Source: Fen-1254 sp963778945 (GTDB taxonomy: Bacteria > Bacteroidota > Ignavibacteria > UBA10030). From it: a stretch of DNA of 64,000 nt. The notes under the pieces are model-generated. The model saw only the letters and a program-made list of their open reading frames with translations, did no database searches and was not told the origin of the DNA. Both the position numbers and the translations under genes were made by a program. The stretch is from the NCBI GenBank assembly GCA_963778945.1, contig CAVZWL010000001.1:1-64000 (forward strand). Direction: 5' to 3'. Positions 15,833 to 24,426 of the stretch are shown here, piece by piece; the first letter of the stretch is position 1, and each line of letters begins with the position of its first letter.

Positions 15833-16981
15833 ATGAAATTTTCAAAAATAGCAGCTCTTGCATTGACCGTTTTTGCGTTCGGTTCGGTTTCGGCTCAACT
15901 TAAACTCAACGGCGCTGGAGCGACATTCCCTTATGTTATTTATTCGAAGTGGTTCGATGTCTACAGCAAACAAGCCGGCGTACAGTTCAATTATCAATCG
16001 ATCGGCAGCGGCGGAGGAATTAAACAGACGATCGAGGGAACTGTCGATTTCGGCGCCACAGACGGACCCATGTCGAACGACCAGTTGAAAGAAGCAAAAG
16101 AAAAGCAGGGTTCGGTTGTTCTGCATATCCCGACCGTCATGGGTGCGGTTGTTGTGACGTATAACCAGCCCGCAGCCGGAAAAGATTTGCACTTAACGCC
16201 GGATGTTTTGGCAAAAATTTATCTCGGACAGATCAGAAATTGGAACGATCCCGCTATCAAAGCGGTTAATCCGGATAAGAATCTTCCCGATCAGGCAATT
16301 CTCGTTGCGCACCGTTCCGATGGAAGCGGTACAACGAGTATTTTTACAGATTATCTGACAAAGGTCAGCAAAGTATGGGCGCTCAATGTCGGCAAAGGGA
16401 CGTCGGTCAACTGGCCGGCAGGACTCGGCGGCAAAGGAAATGAAGGCGTTGCCGGGTTGGTGAAGCAGTCGGAAGGCGCTATCGGTTATGTAGAACTTGC
16501 GTATGCGGTAAAGAACAATCTTTCATACGCTCTTCTTCAGAACAAAACCGGAGCTTTTGTGGAAGCAAGTTTCGAATCTGTTTCTGCTGCTGCAGCCGGT
16601 GCAATTAAAAATATGCCTGAAGATTTACGGGTTTCGATTACCGATGCAGACGGCAAAGATTCGTATCCGATTTCCGGATTTACATGGCTTCTGATATATA
16701 AGAATATGAAAGATAAAGCTAAGGAACAGGAAATTGTAAAATTTTTAACATGGGCAATGGGTGAAGGACAAAGCTATGCAAAGGATCTTTACTATGCCCC
16801 GCTGCCTTCGGAAGTAGTCAAACTGTGTGAAAAGAAAATTGCAAGTATCGGGGTCCAATTAATTGCCGACTCTGCAATCCAATACAGAATCTATCGATAT
16901 CATACCGGCGGGTGGAAACGGAAATCCAGTTCCACCCGCTGCTGTCTCTGCAATAAATCCTATGAATTCCGTGAATTCTAA
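15833..16981 (+). CDS. pstS: Phosphate-binding protein PstS (locus 2)
   Basis: Periplasmic protein with signal peptide (FGSVSAQ) and the classical PstS fold: LNGAGATFPYVIYSKW, SIGSGGGIKQT, DFGATDGPMS and RSDGSGTTSIFT are the phosphate-binding loops. About 344 residues align with the family, to KKIASI near 16850. The remaining 38 residues as read (to 16981, Cys/Arg-rich) look out of frame. In another frame a stop at 16860-16862 would end the protein where PstS normally ends, so a one-base error near 16850 is likely. AAGGAG precedes the start. It differs in subfamily from the locus-1 lipoprotein. Confidence 0.9.
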   Translation: MKFSKIAALALTVFAFGSVSAQLKLNGAGATFPYVIYSKWFDVYSKQAGVQFNYQSIGSGGGIKQTIEGTVDFGATDGPMSNDQLKEAKEKQGSVVLHIPTVMGAVVVTYNQPAAGKDLHLTPDVLAKIYLGQIRNWNDPAIKAVNPDKNLPDQAILVAHRSDGSGTTSIFTDYLTKVSKVWALNVGKGTSVNWPAGLGGKGNEGVAGLVKQSEGAIGYVELAYAVKNNLSYALLQNKTGAFVEASFESVSAAAAGAIKNMPEDLRVSITDADGKDSYPISGFTWLLIYKNMKDKAKEQEIVKFLTWAMGEGQSYAKDLYYAPLPSEVVKLCEKKIASIGVQLIADSAIQYRIYRYHTGGWKRKSSSTRCCLCNKSYEFREF

Positions 16982-17909
16982 GAAATCCAGACGTTCGGTT
17001 ATCAATATCGGCGATAGAGTTTTCAAGGGTACGACTTGGTTTTTCGCTTTTGTCGTTTTCGCTCTTGTGTTCCTTATGGCATATGAAATGCTCAAAGGTT
17101 CGCAGTTGTCGATCGAGAAATTCGGATTTAAATTTCTGACCGGCACGACATGGGATCCTGTTGCCGATGAATACGGCGCGCTGCCGTTTATTTTCGGAAC
17201 AGTCGTCTCTTCGCTTCTTGCTCTTCTTTTGGCTCTTCCGCTCAGCGTCGGCGTTGCTGTTTTTCTTGCGGAACTGGCTCCGCGCTGGATCGAACGTCCA
17301 ATGTCGTTTATGGTAGAGTTGCTTGCGGCAATACCGAGTATCGTATACGGTTTGTGGGGTGTTTTTGTCCTTGTTCCGTGGCTCCGTGTTTCAGTAGAAC
17401 CGAAATTGCTGAAAATCTTCGGCACATTCCCTTTATTCAACGGCACACCGTACGGCTTCGGCATGCTTGCTGCGGGAGTCATTCTGGCGATTATGATTCT
17501 ACCGATCATTTCCTCGATCTCGCGCGATGTGCTGAGCGCAATTCCCGATACCCAGCGAGAAGCGGCGCTTGCGCTGGGTGCGACACGCTGGGAGGCGACA
17601 AAAATAATTCTATCGGACGGTCGATCGGGGATTCTCGGTGCAACCCTGCTCGGCCTCGGCCGAGCAGTCGGTGAAACAATGGCGGTGACCATGGTGATAG
17701 GCAACCGGCCGGAAATTTCCGCATCGCTGCTGGATCCCGGTTATTCAATGGCGAGCGTCATTGCAAACGAATTTGCGGAAGCGACGACAGCTCTCTATAC
17801 CAGTTCGCTGATAGAAATTGCGCTTATACTTTTTTGTGTAACCATTGTTCTGAATGCCGCCGCGCGTTTGATCGTGTGGAGTGTCACTAAAAAATTCAAA
17901 AACGCATGA
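16962..17909 (+). CDS. pstC: Phosphate ABC transporter permease PstC (locus 2)
   Basis: 315 residues from the ATG at 16962. The frame is open back to a TTG at 16863, immediately after the probable true stop of pstS, which would add a Pro/Asn-rich 33-residue leader. Six membrane helices, with FLTGTTWDPV in the first periplasmic loop, the EAA loop AALALGATRWEATKII, and GLGRAVGETMAVTMVIGN. The ATGA overlap with pstA shows translational coupling. Start uncertain, family certain. Confidence 0.9.
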   Translation: MNSVNSKKSRRSVINIGDRVFKGTTWFFAFVVFALVFLMAYEMLKGSQLSIEKFGFKFLTGTTWDPVADEYGALPFIFGTVVSSLLALLLALPLSVGVAVFLAELAPRWIERPMSFMVELLAAIPSIVYGLWGVFVLVPWLRVSVEPKLLKIFGTFPLFNGTPYGFGMLAAGVILAIMILPIISSISRDVLSAIPDTQREAALALGATRWEATKIILSDGRSGILGATLLGLGRAVGETMAVTMVIGNRPEISASLLDPGYSMASVIANEFAEATTALYTSSLIEIALILFCVTIVLNAAARLIVWSVTKKFKNA

Positions 17910-18769
17910 ACGAATTTCCTTCTAAAATATTTTACTGGCGAAAGGCAAAAAACACTTTCATGACGTCGCTGTCTTTGCTGAGTGTGGTCGTTGCCGTCAT
18001 TCCGCTCTTTCTGATTTTTTTCTATACACTGCTGCAGGGCTTGAGCGCCATCAATATAGACTTTTTCGTGCAAATGCCTAAACCTGTCGGCGAAACCGGA
18101 GGGGGTATGGCGAATGCGCTTGTCGGGACCGGAATTCTTTTAGGTCTCGGAAGCATCATCGGTTTGCCTGTAAGTATTATGGCGGGTATTTATCTGGCAG
18201 AAAACGAAAATGCACCGTTTGCTAAAGTCGTTCGTTTCCTTACCGATGTTTTGAGCGGCATACCTTCAATTGTGGTCGGCGTGGTTGCGTACATGCTCGT
18301 CGTTATTCCGATGAAGCAGTTCTCGGCCATTGCAGGCGGTGTTGCGCTCGGGATTCTCATGATACCCACGGCAACACGTACAACGGAAGAGATGATCAAG
18401 CTCGTGCCGAATGTTTTTCGCGAAGGAGCGCTCGCGCTCGGGATTCCTCGCTGGAAAGCGACTCTGCGCATTATATTACCCACTGCGCTGAAAGGTATTA
18501 CGACCGGCGTGCTTCTTGCCATTGCGCGCGCTGCAGGCGAGACGGCTCCTTTGCTCTTTACTGCGCTGGGCAACAGATTCTGGTCGACCGATATCGCTCA
18601 TCCGATGGCATCGCTGACTGTCTTTATTTTCGATTATGCAAAAGCGCCGTTTGAAGATTGGAATCGCCAGGCATGGGGCGCTGCATTTGTCCTAATAGTT
18701 CTTATCTTTATAGTCAATATTTCATTCAGATTTATTACGCGTGACCGCTATGCAGGAAAACATAACTAA
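17906..18769 (+). CDS. pstA: Phosphate ABC transporter permease PstA (locus 2)
   Basis: 287 residues, six membrane helices. PstA features are FVQMPKPVGETGGGMAN in the first periplasmic loop, GALALGIPRWKATLRII in the cytoplasmic coupling loop, and ARAAGETAPLLFTA. The start overlaps the pstC stop (ATGA), and the stop lies 10 bp before the chosen pstB start. Forms the permease dimer with PstC. Confidence 0.93.
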   Translation: MNEFPSKIFYWRKAKNTFMTSLSLLSVVVAVIPLFLIFFYTLLQGLSAINIDFFVQMPKPVGETGGGMANALVGTGILLGLGSIIGLPVSIMAGIYLAENENAPFAKVVRFLTDVLSGIPSIVVGVVAYMLVVIPMKQFSAIAGGVALGILMIPTATRTTEEMIKLVPNVFREGALALGIPRWKATLRIILPTALKGITTGVLLAIARAAGETAPLLFTALGNRFWSTDIAHPMASLTVFIFDYAKAPFEDWNRQAWGAAFVLIVLIFIVNISFRFITRDRYAGKHN

Positions 18770-18779
18770 GGAAATATTC

Positions 18780-19577
18780 ATGACGACCAACGTACAGGTG
18801 CCTGCGTTTGTACCTCCGATGATCGAGAATGTACGCAAGATCGAAGCCAAAGACGTCAATGCGTTCTTCGGAAAAACGCAAGCCCTGAAGAAAATTTCTC
18901 TTTCCATCGAACAAAACAAAGCAACTGCAATTATCGGACCTTCCGGATGCGGAAAATCGACATTTCTCCGCTGCCTCAACCGCATGCATGAGGTTGCAGG
19001 AGGATCGATGACAGGAGCCATTTTGCTCGACGGAAAAAATATTCTTGATTACGACCCGGTCAATCTCCGGCGCCGGATCGGCATGGTATTTCAAAAGGCG
19101 AATCCTTTTCCGACAATGTCCATCTTCGACAATGTCGCTGCCGGACTTCGTTTGAACGGCGTTCGTGATAAAAATCATATTGCAGAAACAGTGGAACGAA
19201 GCCTGCAGCAAGCCGCATTATGGAACGAAGTTAAAGATTCCCTCGGCAAATCGGGCATCGGTCTTTCCGGCGGCCAGCAGCAGCGCCTATGCATTGCCCG
19301 TGCTCTTGCAGTGAGTCCCGAAGTTCTGCTGATGGATGAACCCGCAAGCGCGCTCGATCCGATTTCTACTGCTAAAATCGAGGAACTGGTATATGACTTG
19401 AAGAAAAACTATACTATCGTCATCGTTACGCATAATATGCAGCAGGCGGCGCGCGTGAGCGATTTTACGGCTTTCTTCTATATGGGCGAGTTGATCGAAT
19501 ATGACGTTACTAAAAAAATATTCACCATGCCCTCAAACAAACAGACGGAGGATTATGTCACAGGACGGTTCGGATAA
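18780..19577 (+). CDS. pstB: Phosphate ABC transporter ATPase PstB (locus 2, canonical)
   Basis: 265 residues from the ATG at 18780, which has AAGGA at 7-nt spacing; upstream in-frame starts would overlap pstA. All ATPase motifs are canonical: Walker A GPSGCGKST, Q-loop VFQKANPFPTMS, signature LSGGQQQRLCIAR, Walker B LLMDEPASALDP, H-loop VTHNMQQAAR. It can therefore work as a normal homodimer, in contrast to the two complementary PstB proteins of locus 1. It has a ~30-residue N-terminal extension before the ATPase core. phoU follows 13 bp downstream. Confidence 0.95.
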   Translation: MTTNVQVPAFVPPMIENVRKIEAKDVNAFFGKTQALKKISLSIEQNKATAIIGPSGCGKSTFLRCLNRMHEVAGGSMTGAILLDGKNILDYDPVNLRRRIGMVFQKANPFPTMSIFDNVAAGLRLNGVRDKNHIAETVERSLQQAALWNEVKDSLGKSGIGLSGGQQQRLCIARALAVSPEVLLMDEPASALDPISTAKIEELVYDLKKNYTIVIVTHNMQQAARVSDFTAFFYMGELIEYDVTKKIFTMPSNKQTEDYVTGRFG

Positions 19578-19590
19578 GAAAGGAAAGCCG

Positions 19591-20286
19591 ATGGAACGAC
19601 ATTTTCAAAAAGAAATCGAAAGCCTTAAAACTTCTCTCATTAAAATGGGAAGCCTTGTCGAAGAGAATTTCCGGCTGTCCGTCCAGGCGGTTCAGGAGCT
19701 TAATACTGCATGGGCACAGAAAGTCATCGATACGGACGAGCGGGTCGATTCAATGGAAATTGAAATTGACAATGCAGTTATCGATTTGCTTGCCCTGCAG
19801 CAGCCGGTGGCGCGCGACTTGCGTTTTATCATCGCCGCCCAAAAAATCAACAACGATATGGAACGCATCAGCGACCATGCCGTCAACATTGCCCAGGCAG
19901 CGATTACGCTGGCAAAACTTTCGCCTTCAGATCTCTTCAACGAAATTCCTCAGATGATGAATATTGCACGGCAGATGCTTAAGGATGCTGTCGACAGTTT
20001 TATTCTCCTCGAGGCACATGCTGCAAAAACGGTTCTTGAAACGGATGACCGGATCGATGATCTCAACAGGACGGTTTCCAGAAGAGTCATTCAATACGTC
20101 AAGGAAAATCCGGAATTGATCGAAAGCGGGCTGGAATTCAGCCGTATTAGCCGCAATATCGAACGCGTTGCGGATCTATCCACAAATATTGCCGAAGAAG
20201 TCATTTTCCTTACACAGGCGAGAATCGTCAAACATCATGCAGAGGACAAAGTGGATGCCAATAAGGAAAAGCTTCATTTGAATTGA
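19591..20286 (+). CDS. phoU: Phosphate transport regulator PhoU (locus 2)
   Basis: 231 residues, two PhoU helical repeats with LRFIIAAQKINNDMERISDHAVNI and IERVADLSTNIAEEV. Start 19591 (MERHFQKEIES) aligns with the start of the locus-1 PhoU and has AAAGGAAAG upstream; a longer frame would overlap pstB. It is clearly paralogous to the protein at 8602, diverging mainly in the middle helices. It closes the porin-pst operon. Having one PhoU per transporter suggests each Pst system signals separately. Confidence 0.92.
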   Translation: MERHFQKEIESLKTSLIKMGSLVEENFRLSVQAVQELNTAWAQKVIDTDERVDSMEIEIDNAVIDLLALQQPVARDLRFIIAAQKINNDMERISDHAVNIAQAAITLAKLSPSDLFNEIPQMMNIARQMLKDAVDSFILLEAHAAKTVLETDDRIDDLNRTVSRRVIQYVKENPELIESGLEFSRISRNIERVADLSTNIAEEVIFLTQARIVKHHAEDKVDANKEKLHLN

Positions 20287-20547
20287 ATTATTTGTCGGTT
20301 TTCCTCTTCCCCCAGCTATCCATAAGAAACGACGGTCGAAAGATTGCCGGTGGAAAAAGAATGTTCCGCCTCTCATTTCTCCGGCATCCGTTTTATGGAG
20401 GATCCTGCGAAGACGTTTTCTCAGCATCCCCCTTTTTTCCCTTCAGCAAAATTATATTCCGTTAAATCCTCTGGACGTTCATGACAATAATTGCTATTTT
20501 CTGATCATACATAGATTGATCATCCTCTTGCATTTGGAGTATAGAAA
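20287..20547. other. Gap between phoU and the sensor kinase gene
   Basis: 261 bp. I see no Pho box with 11-bp repeats here, no tRNA and no convincing gene. Two TGATCA sites 15 bp apart lie shortly before the kinase start. TTTGGAG at about 20535 is the likely ribosome-binding site of the kinase. Confidence 0.5.
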
Positions 20548-22662
20548 ATGAAGCTGCGGCTTTCTCTGCAAAGTCGAATTTTACTGGGACTGGCTGTCCT
20601 GGCTGTTGTACTCTTAGGCGTTCTCTGGATGGTCGTTCGTCCGAAATATGAAGCGAGTGTTATTTCTGAGCGTGTTACGATTGTTCAGCAGCTGCAGAGC
20701 TATGCCATAGAAAATTTAGACAAACAAATTTCCGAATGGATTTCCGCATCACGGTCGATTGCATGGGAAATTGCAGAACATCCACGGGACGGAGAGTCGC
20801 TGCTGCGCAGTACGATCTCGCTTTTTCCGGATATAGTCCAAATAAAAATTCAATCGCCGGAGTTGCCCGATGAATTGACCAGTCAGAATACCGCCTATCC
20901 CGTGCCGGCCGTTCAACCGCAGGACCGTCAATTTATTTACTCCGCCGATTCGCTCGTTCAGCTTGCCTGGCTGACTGCCGTCCCCGGTTCTCCTTCAGCT
21001 ATGATGGTCATGCGCACCCGGTTTCAGGTCTCGGGAAGAATTTTTGTGATGAGTTTAATTTGGGATGCGAAATCTTTGCAGCATTATATCGAAAGACTTC
21101 CACTGGGGACCGATTATTATTTGCGCATTTATTCGAAATCATCCGTCGTTTTTGAAAACAGGCAGGAACAAGCATTTGCGGATTCGGTGCGCACGCATCA
21201 GCATATGAACGATTTGAAGACGGTTAAAAACGCCGGAGCGGAATGGCGTGTGGTCACCGGCGCTTTCCGGAGTACAGACCTGACAATGCTGGTCGCGGTT
21301 CCGGAAAGTGCGATCCTTGAACCCGTTCATCAGCTCCTGGTATACTCTTCCTCATTTGTCGTCGGATTCCTGCTCGTTCTTTTCCTCCTCGGATGGATGC
21401 TGTCCTACCAGATCAGCCGTCCCGTTGCGCTGCTTGTGAAAGATGTTGAACGCCTCAGCAGCCTGGATTTTCAGCAGTCGATCCGCATTCCGGAGATGCG
21501 CAATCTTCGCAGGATGGGGGAGACAATCGAAGGGATGCGACGGTCGCTGGAAAGGTACCAGCGGCTGAATGTGGAAAAGATTATTCTGGAGGAATGGAAA
21601 AATAAACTTTTTATGAATCACAGCGATGACCTGATCGGATTTACCGACAGCAGTCATTCGTTTGTTTTTCGGAACGCCAAGTTCGACGAGTTATGCCAGA
21701 TGCTGTCCTCTTCCCATGCACTTACAACGAAGAACGAAGTTCTACACCATTCGGCAGTAACAAAAATCAAAGAAACCTCTCATACGGAAACGTCGGAAAG
21801 GCTGACGACGGAACTGGTGCAGTCTGAATTTAAAATTCAATTGGAAGCAGAGCGGGTGCAATATTATCGCGTCAACGATCTTACGATTTTTCGAGACGGG
21901 GAAAATCTCGGTTCGCTCATCATTTTCCATGACTTGACGAACGACCGCATGATCGATAAAATGAAAACAGAAATGATGAATGTTGTCGTTCATGAACTGC
22001 GCAATCCGGTCAGCAGTATCATGGGATTTTCCGATATTCTGCTGAACGATAAAACGGTGACCGAGACCGAGTCGCAGGAATTCATGACGCATATCATGAG
22101 CAGTTCGCAAAAACTCAATGCACTGATCAACCGGTTCCTCGACATTTCACGCCTGGAATCCCGGCGTATCGAATATCCTAAAAAGCTGACCGATTGCGCT
22201 GCATGCGTGCGTGAAGCGGCCAAAAGCCAGCAGCCGCAGCTCCAGCATAAATTGCTTAAGGCGGAAATCGATATTGCCGAAAACATTCCGGAGATTGTCG
22301 TTGCACCGGATTTATTCAGAGAGGCGGTTCTCAATCTTCTTTCCAATGCGGTCAAATACGGCGAACCCGGCCGGACGATAGATATGAAGCTTCTACGCAC
22401 GGAAAACGAACTCGTGTTCAGCATAACGGATCACGGCTACGGTATTCCGCCGGAAGCTCAGGAAAAATTGTTCACAAAATTTTACCGGGTGCCGAATCCA
22501 AAGTCGATCAAAGAAATCGGCACGGGACTCGGCCTTGCCTATGTAAAAGAGATAGCTGAGTACCATCACGGATCCATCACGCTTGAATCCAATGCTGAAA
22601 TCGGGAGCAGGTTCACGTTGAGCATCCCGATCATCACACATGAACCTGCGGCGGCGTCATGA
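20548..22662 (+). CDS. Membrane sensor histidine kinase
   Basis: 704 residues. TM1 is at about 11-30 and TM2 at about 265-290, enclosing a ~235-residue periplasmic sensor domain. Next come a HAMP linker (VKDVERLSSLDF), a PAS-like region (about 350-460), a HisKA domain with phospho-acceptor His482 (VVVHELRNPVSS), and a HATPase domain (NLLSNAVKYG, DHGYGIPPEAQEKLF, GTGLGLAYVKEI). No response regulator is adjacent. Its stop overlaps the start of a FecR-domain gene (ATGA), with a giant PKD-repeat gene 5 bp further on. The order recalls PhoR next to phoU, but the missing Pho box and the downstream partners suggest a different signal, perhaps a surface-ligand sensor. Confidence 0.88.
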   Translation: MKLRLSLQSRILLGLAVLAVVLLGVLWMVVRPKYEASVISERVTIVQQLQSYAIENLDKQISEWISASRSIAWEIAEHPRDGESLLRSTISLFPDIVQIKIQSPELPDELTSQNTAYPVPAVQPQDRQFIYSADSLVQLAWLTAVPGSPSAMMVMRTRFQVSGRIFVMSLIWDAKSLQHYIERLPLGTDYYLRIYSKSSVVFENRQEQAFADSVRTHQHMNDLKTVKNAGAEWRVVTGAFRSTDLTMLVAVPESAILEPVHQLLVYSSSFVVGFLLVLFLLGWMLSYQISRPVALLVKDVERLSSLDFQQSIRIPEMRNLRRMGETIEGMRRSLERYQRLNVEKIILEEWKNKLFMNHSDDLIGFTDSSHSFVFRNAKFDELCQMLSSSHALTTKNEVLHHSAVTKIKETSHTETSERLTTELVQSEFKIQLEAERVQYYRVNDLTIFRDGENLGSLIIFHDLTNDRMIDKMKTEMMNVVVHELRNPVSSIMGFSDILLNDKTVTETESQEFMTHIMSSSQKLNALINRFLDISRLESRRIEYPKKLTDCAACVREAAKSQQPQLQHKLLKAEIDIAENIPEIVVAPDLFREAVLNLLSNAVKYGEPGRTIDMKLLRTENELVFSITDHGYGIPPEAQEKLFTKFYRVPNPKSIKEIGTGLGLAYVKEIAEYHHGSITLESNAEIGSRFTLSIPIITHEPAAAS

Positions 22663-24422
22663 AGCGATATTGCATTCTCCTCTCTCTCCCGCTCCTCTGG
22701 GCTTCTGTGCAGGCGCAGCAAAAATCGATTGTCGTGCCGGCAGCGGACATCGAACGGACGGCTGGACAATTAACCGGCGATTCCACAGCATGGCCGATTC
22801 TTGTCTCCGTTGCAGAAAGGGAAACGGCGGCAAACTCATTCCTGCTTTCTCCCGCTGCACAAAAACAAATAAAAGATTTTGCGGTTTGCCACAAACAGGT
22901 CCGGCAGGCGCAGCAAAAACTGGCCGTGCAAATTAAAAACGGCGCAAAGGTCTTTGCAGCGCAGGAACTGGATTCTGTCATGGAGTCGCTCAAGTTCTAT
23001 GCAGCAGCGGTCAACAGCGGCGGTTTGGAACAAGCGTACATCTGCGGCCTTCGCATTACTTCAGAGACAGCGCTTATCGAACGGCTTATCGAAGAAAACC
23101 GGAACGAGGCAATCGATGCGAAACTTGCACAAAAAACCGGGATGGTCGATAAGCGAAGAGGTTATCTTGGTGCATGGGTTAATGCAGTTATTGGAGATAT
23201 GCTCGTCGCCGATGACGGTGTAAAGACTGGGGAAAAAAGTCAGGCGCAGTTGTTTTTTACGGACGGCGTGGATGTGACGGTGGATCCCAGTACCATGATC
23301 GTCATTCGTGCATCCCAGCGGGATAAATTAAATCAAACGGTCAAGCGGGACATTGCACTGGTCAACGGCAGCCTGCTTGCAAAGCTCTCTGTCCGGGCGA
23401 AGGAAACGAACGATTTTTCTTTTCAGGCCGGCTCTTCCGAATCGCAAATCAAGTCCGGGAAATTTTGGGCCAGTTCAATTCCAAATAAAAACGCACGCGT
23501 GTCGAATTATGACGGTATGATCGCTCTCACTGCAAGCAATGTCCGCGTGACCCTTCAAAGCAACCAGGGCACCGTGGTGGAAAATGGAAAACCGCCTCTC
23601 CAGCCGGTCGATTTACTCCCTGCTCCGGAATTATCCTGGTCACGCGCCGATACGGTCATTTATACTGATCAATTGAAGCTTGAGTGGAAAAAAATTCCGG
23701 GTGCTGTGCACTATCAAATCGAAGCAAGCCCGAGCAAAGATTTTGACCGCGAGATAAAACGGTTTAGCAATACTGCTGCTTCGTATGAACTTACCGGCAT
23801 TCCGCTTGCGGCTACCTATGTTCGTCTGCAGTCCTTCGATCGGTACTCGCTGCGCGGCATAGATTCTCCGGTTTACAAAATTATCCGGACGAAGAATACT
23901 CAGCCCCCTCCGATTCAGATCGACGGCTGGGATATGGACCGGTCGTACACGGTTCTCGAATCTGTAACGATTCACGGAAAAACTGCAGCATATGTCAGAC
24001 TAACGATCAACGATGCTGTGGTTCGGCTTGATCCTATGGGGACTTTCACGTATACCGCACCGGTGGGCAGGCTGGAGACACAATTGAAGATTACCGCAGT
24101 CGATCAATCCGGCAATACCAGCAGACGGCTGCTTTCGATCGTGCCTATGGACACCGCACAAGTGTACAGAGTCGATTGGAATTGTCCGGCCGCCGACGGC
24201 ATCGTACGTCCGACCGGAGAGACAGTAGAGGCGCGCGGAACGGCTTATCCGCATGTCCGCGTGACTGCGGAACTCGGAACGCAAAAAATTACCGTGATGA
24301 CAAGTTCGGAGGGAATGTGGGCGGTATCGCTGAAAATCCTCAAAGGGGAAAATCTTCGATTGACCTTTGAATCTCTGAACGACAACCGGTCCATTGGCAC
24401 GAAAACATGGAGAGTAGAATAA
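22659..24422 (+). CDS. FecR-domain periplasmic protein
   Basis: 587 residues with a signal peptide (ASVQAQQ). The central region (about 165-310) fits the FecR/iron-dicitrate sensor domain: AVIGDMLVADDGVKTGEKSQAQLFF, then DVTVDPST, and GSLLAKL...SGKFWASS. The ~150 residues before it are helical and Gln/Ala-rich; after it come two or three beta-sandwich modules of the fibronectin III or Ig type. Here the FecR domain is not attached to an anti-sigma transmembrane segment. The gene is translationally coupled to the kinase upstream and lies 4 bp before the PKD-repeat gene, which suggests a periplasmic relay between a surface protein and the kinase. That role is inference. Confidence 0.75.
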   Translation: MKRYCILLSLPLLWASVQAQQKSIVVPAADIERTAGQLTGDSTAWPILVSVAERETAANSFLLSPAAQKQIKDFAVCHKQVRQAQQKLAVQIKNGAKVFAAQELDSVMESLKFYAAAVNSGGLEQAYICGLRITSETALIERLIEENRNEAIDAKLAQKTGMVDKRRGYLGAWVNAVIGDMLVADDGVKTGEKSQAQLFFTDGVDVTVDPSTMIVIRASQRDKLNQTVKRDIALVNGSLLAKLSVRAKETNDFSFQAGSSESQIKSGKFWASSIPNKNARVSNYDGMIALTASNVRVTLQSNQGTVVENGKPPLQPVDLLPAPELSWSRADTVIYTDQLKLEWKKIPGAVHYQIEASPSKDFDREIKRFSNTAASYELTGIPLAATYVRLQSFDRYSLRGIDSPVYKIIRTKNTQPPPIQIDGWDMDRSYTVLESVTIHGKTAAYVRLTINDAVVRLDPMGTFTYTAPVGRLETQLKITAVDQSGNTSRRLLSIVPMDTAQVYRVDWNCPAADGIVRPTGETVEARGTAYPHVRVTAELGTQKITVMTSSEGMWAVSLKILKGENLRLTFESLNDNRSIGTKTWRVE

Positions 24423-24426
24423 GAAT

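Noticed and set aside
20283..20465. Small ORF after phoU
   Set aside because: No ribosome-binding site, no motif and no related copy; it starts inside the end of phoU and looks like chance.
20548..22662. Naming the kinase PhoR
   Set aside because: It is close to phoU, but there is no PhoB partner, no Pho box before it, and it is co-transcribed with FecR and PKD genes.
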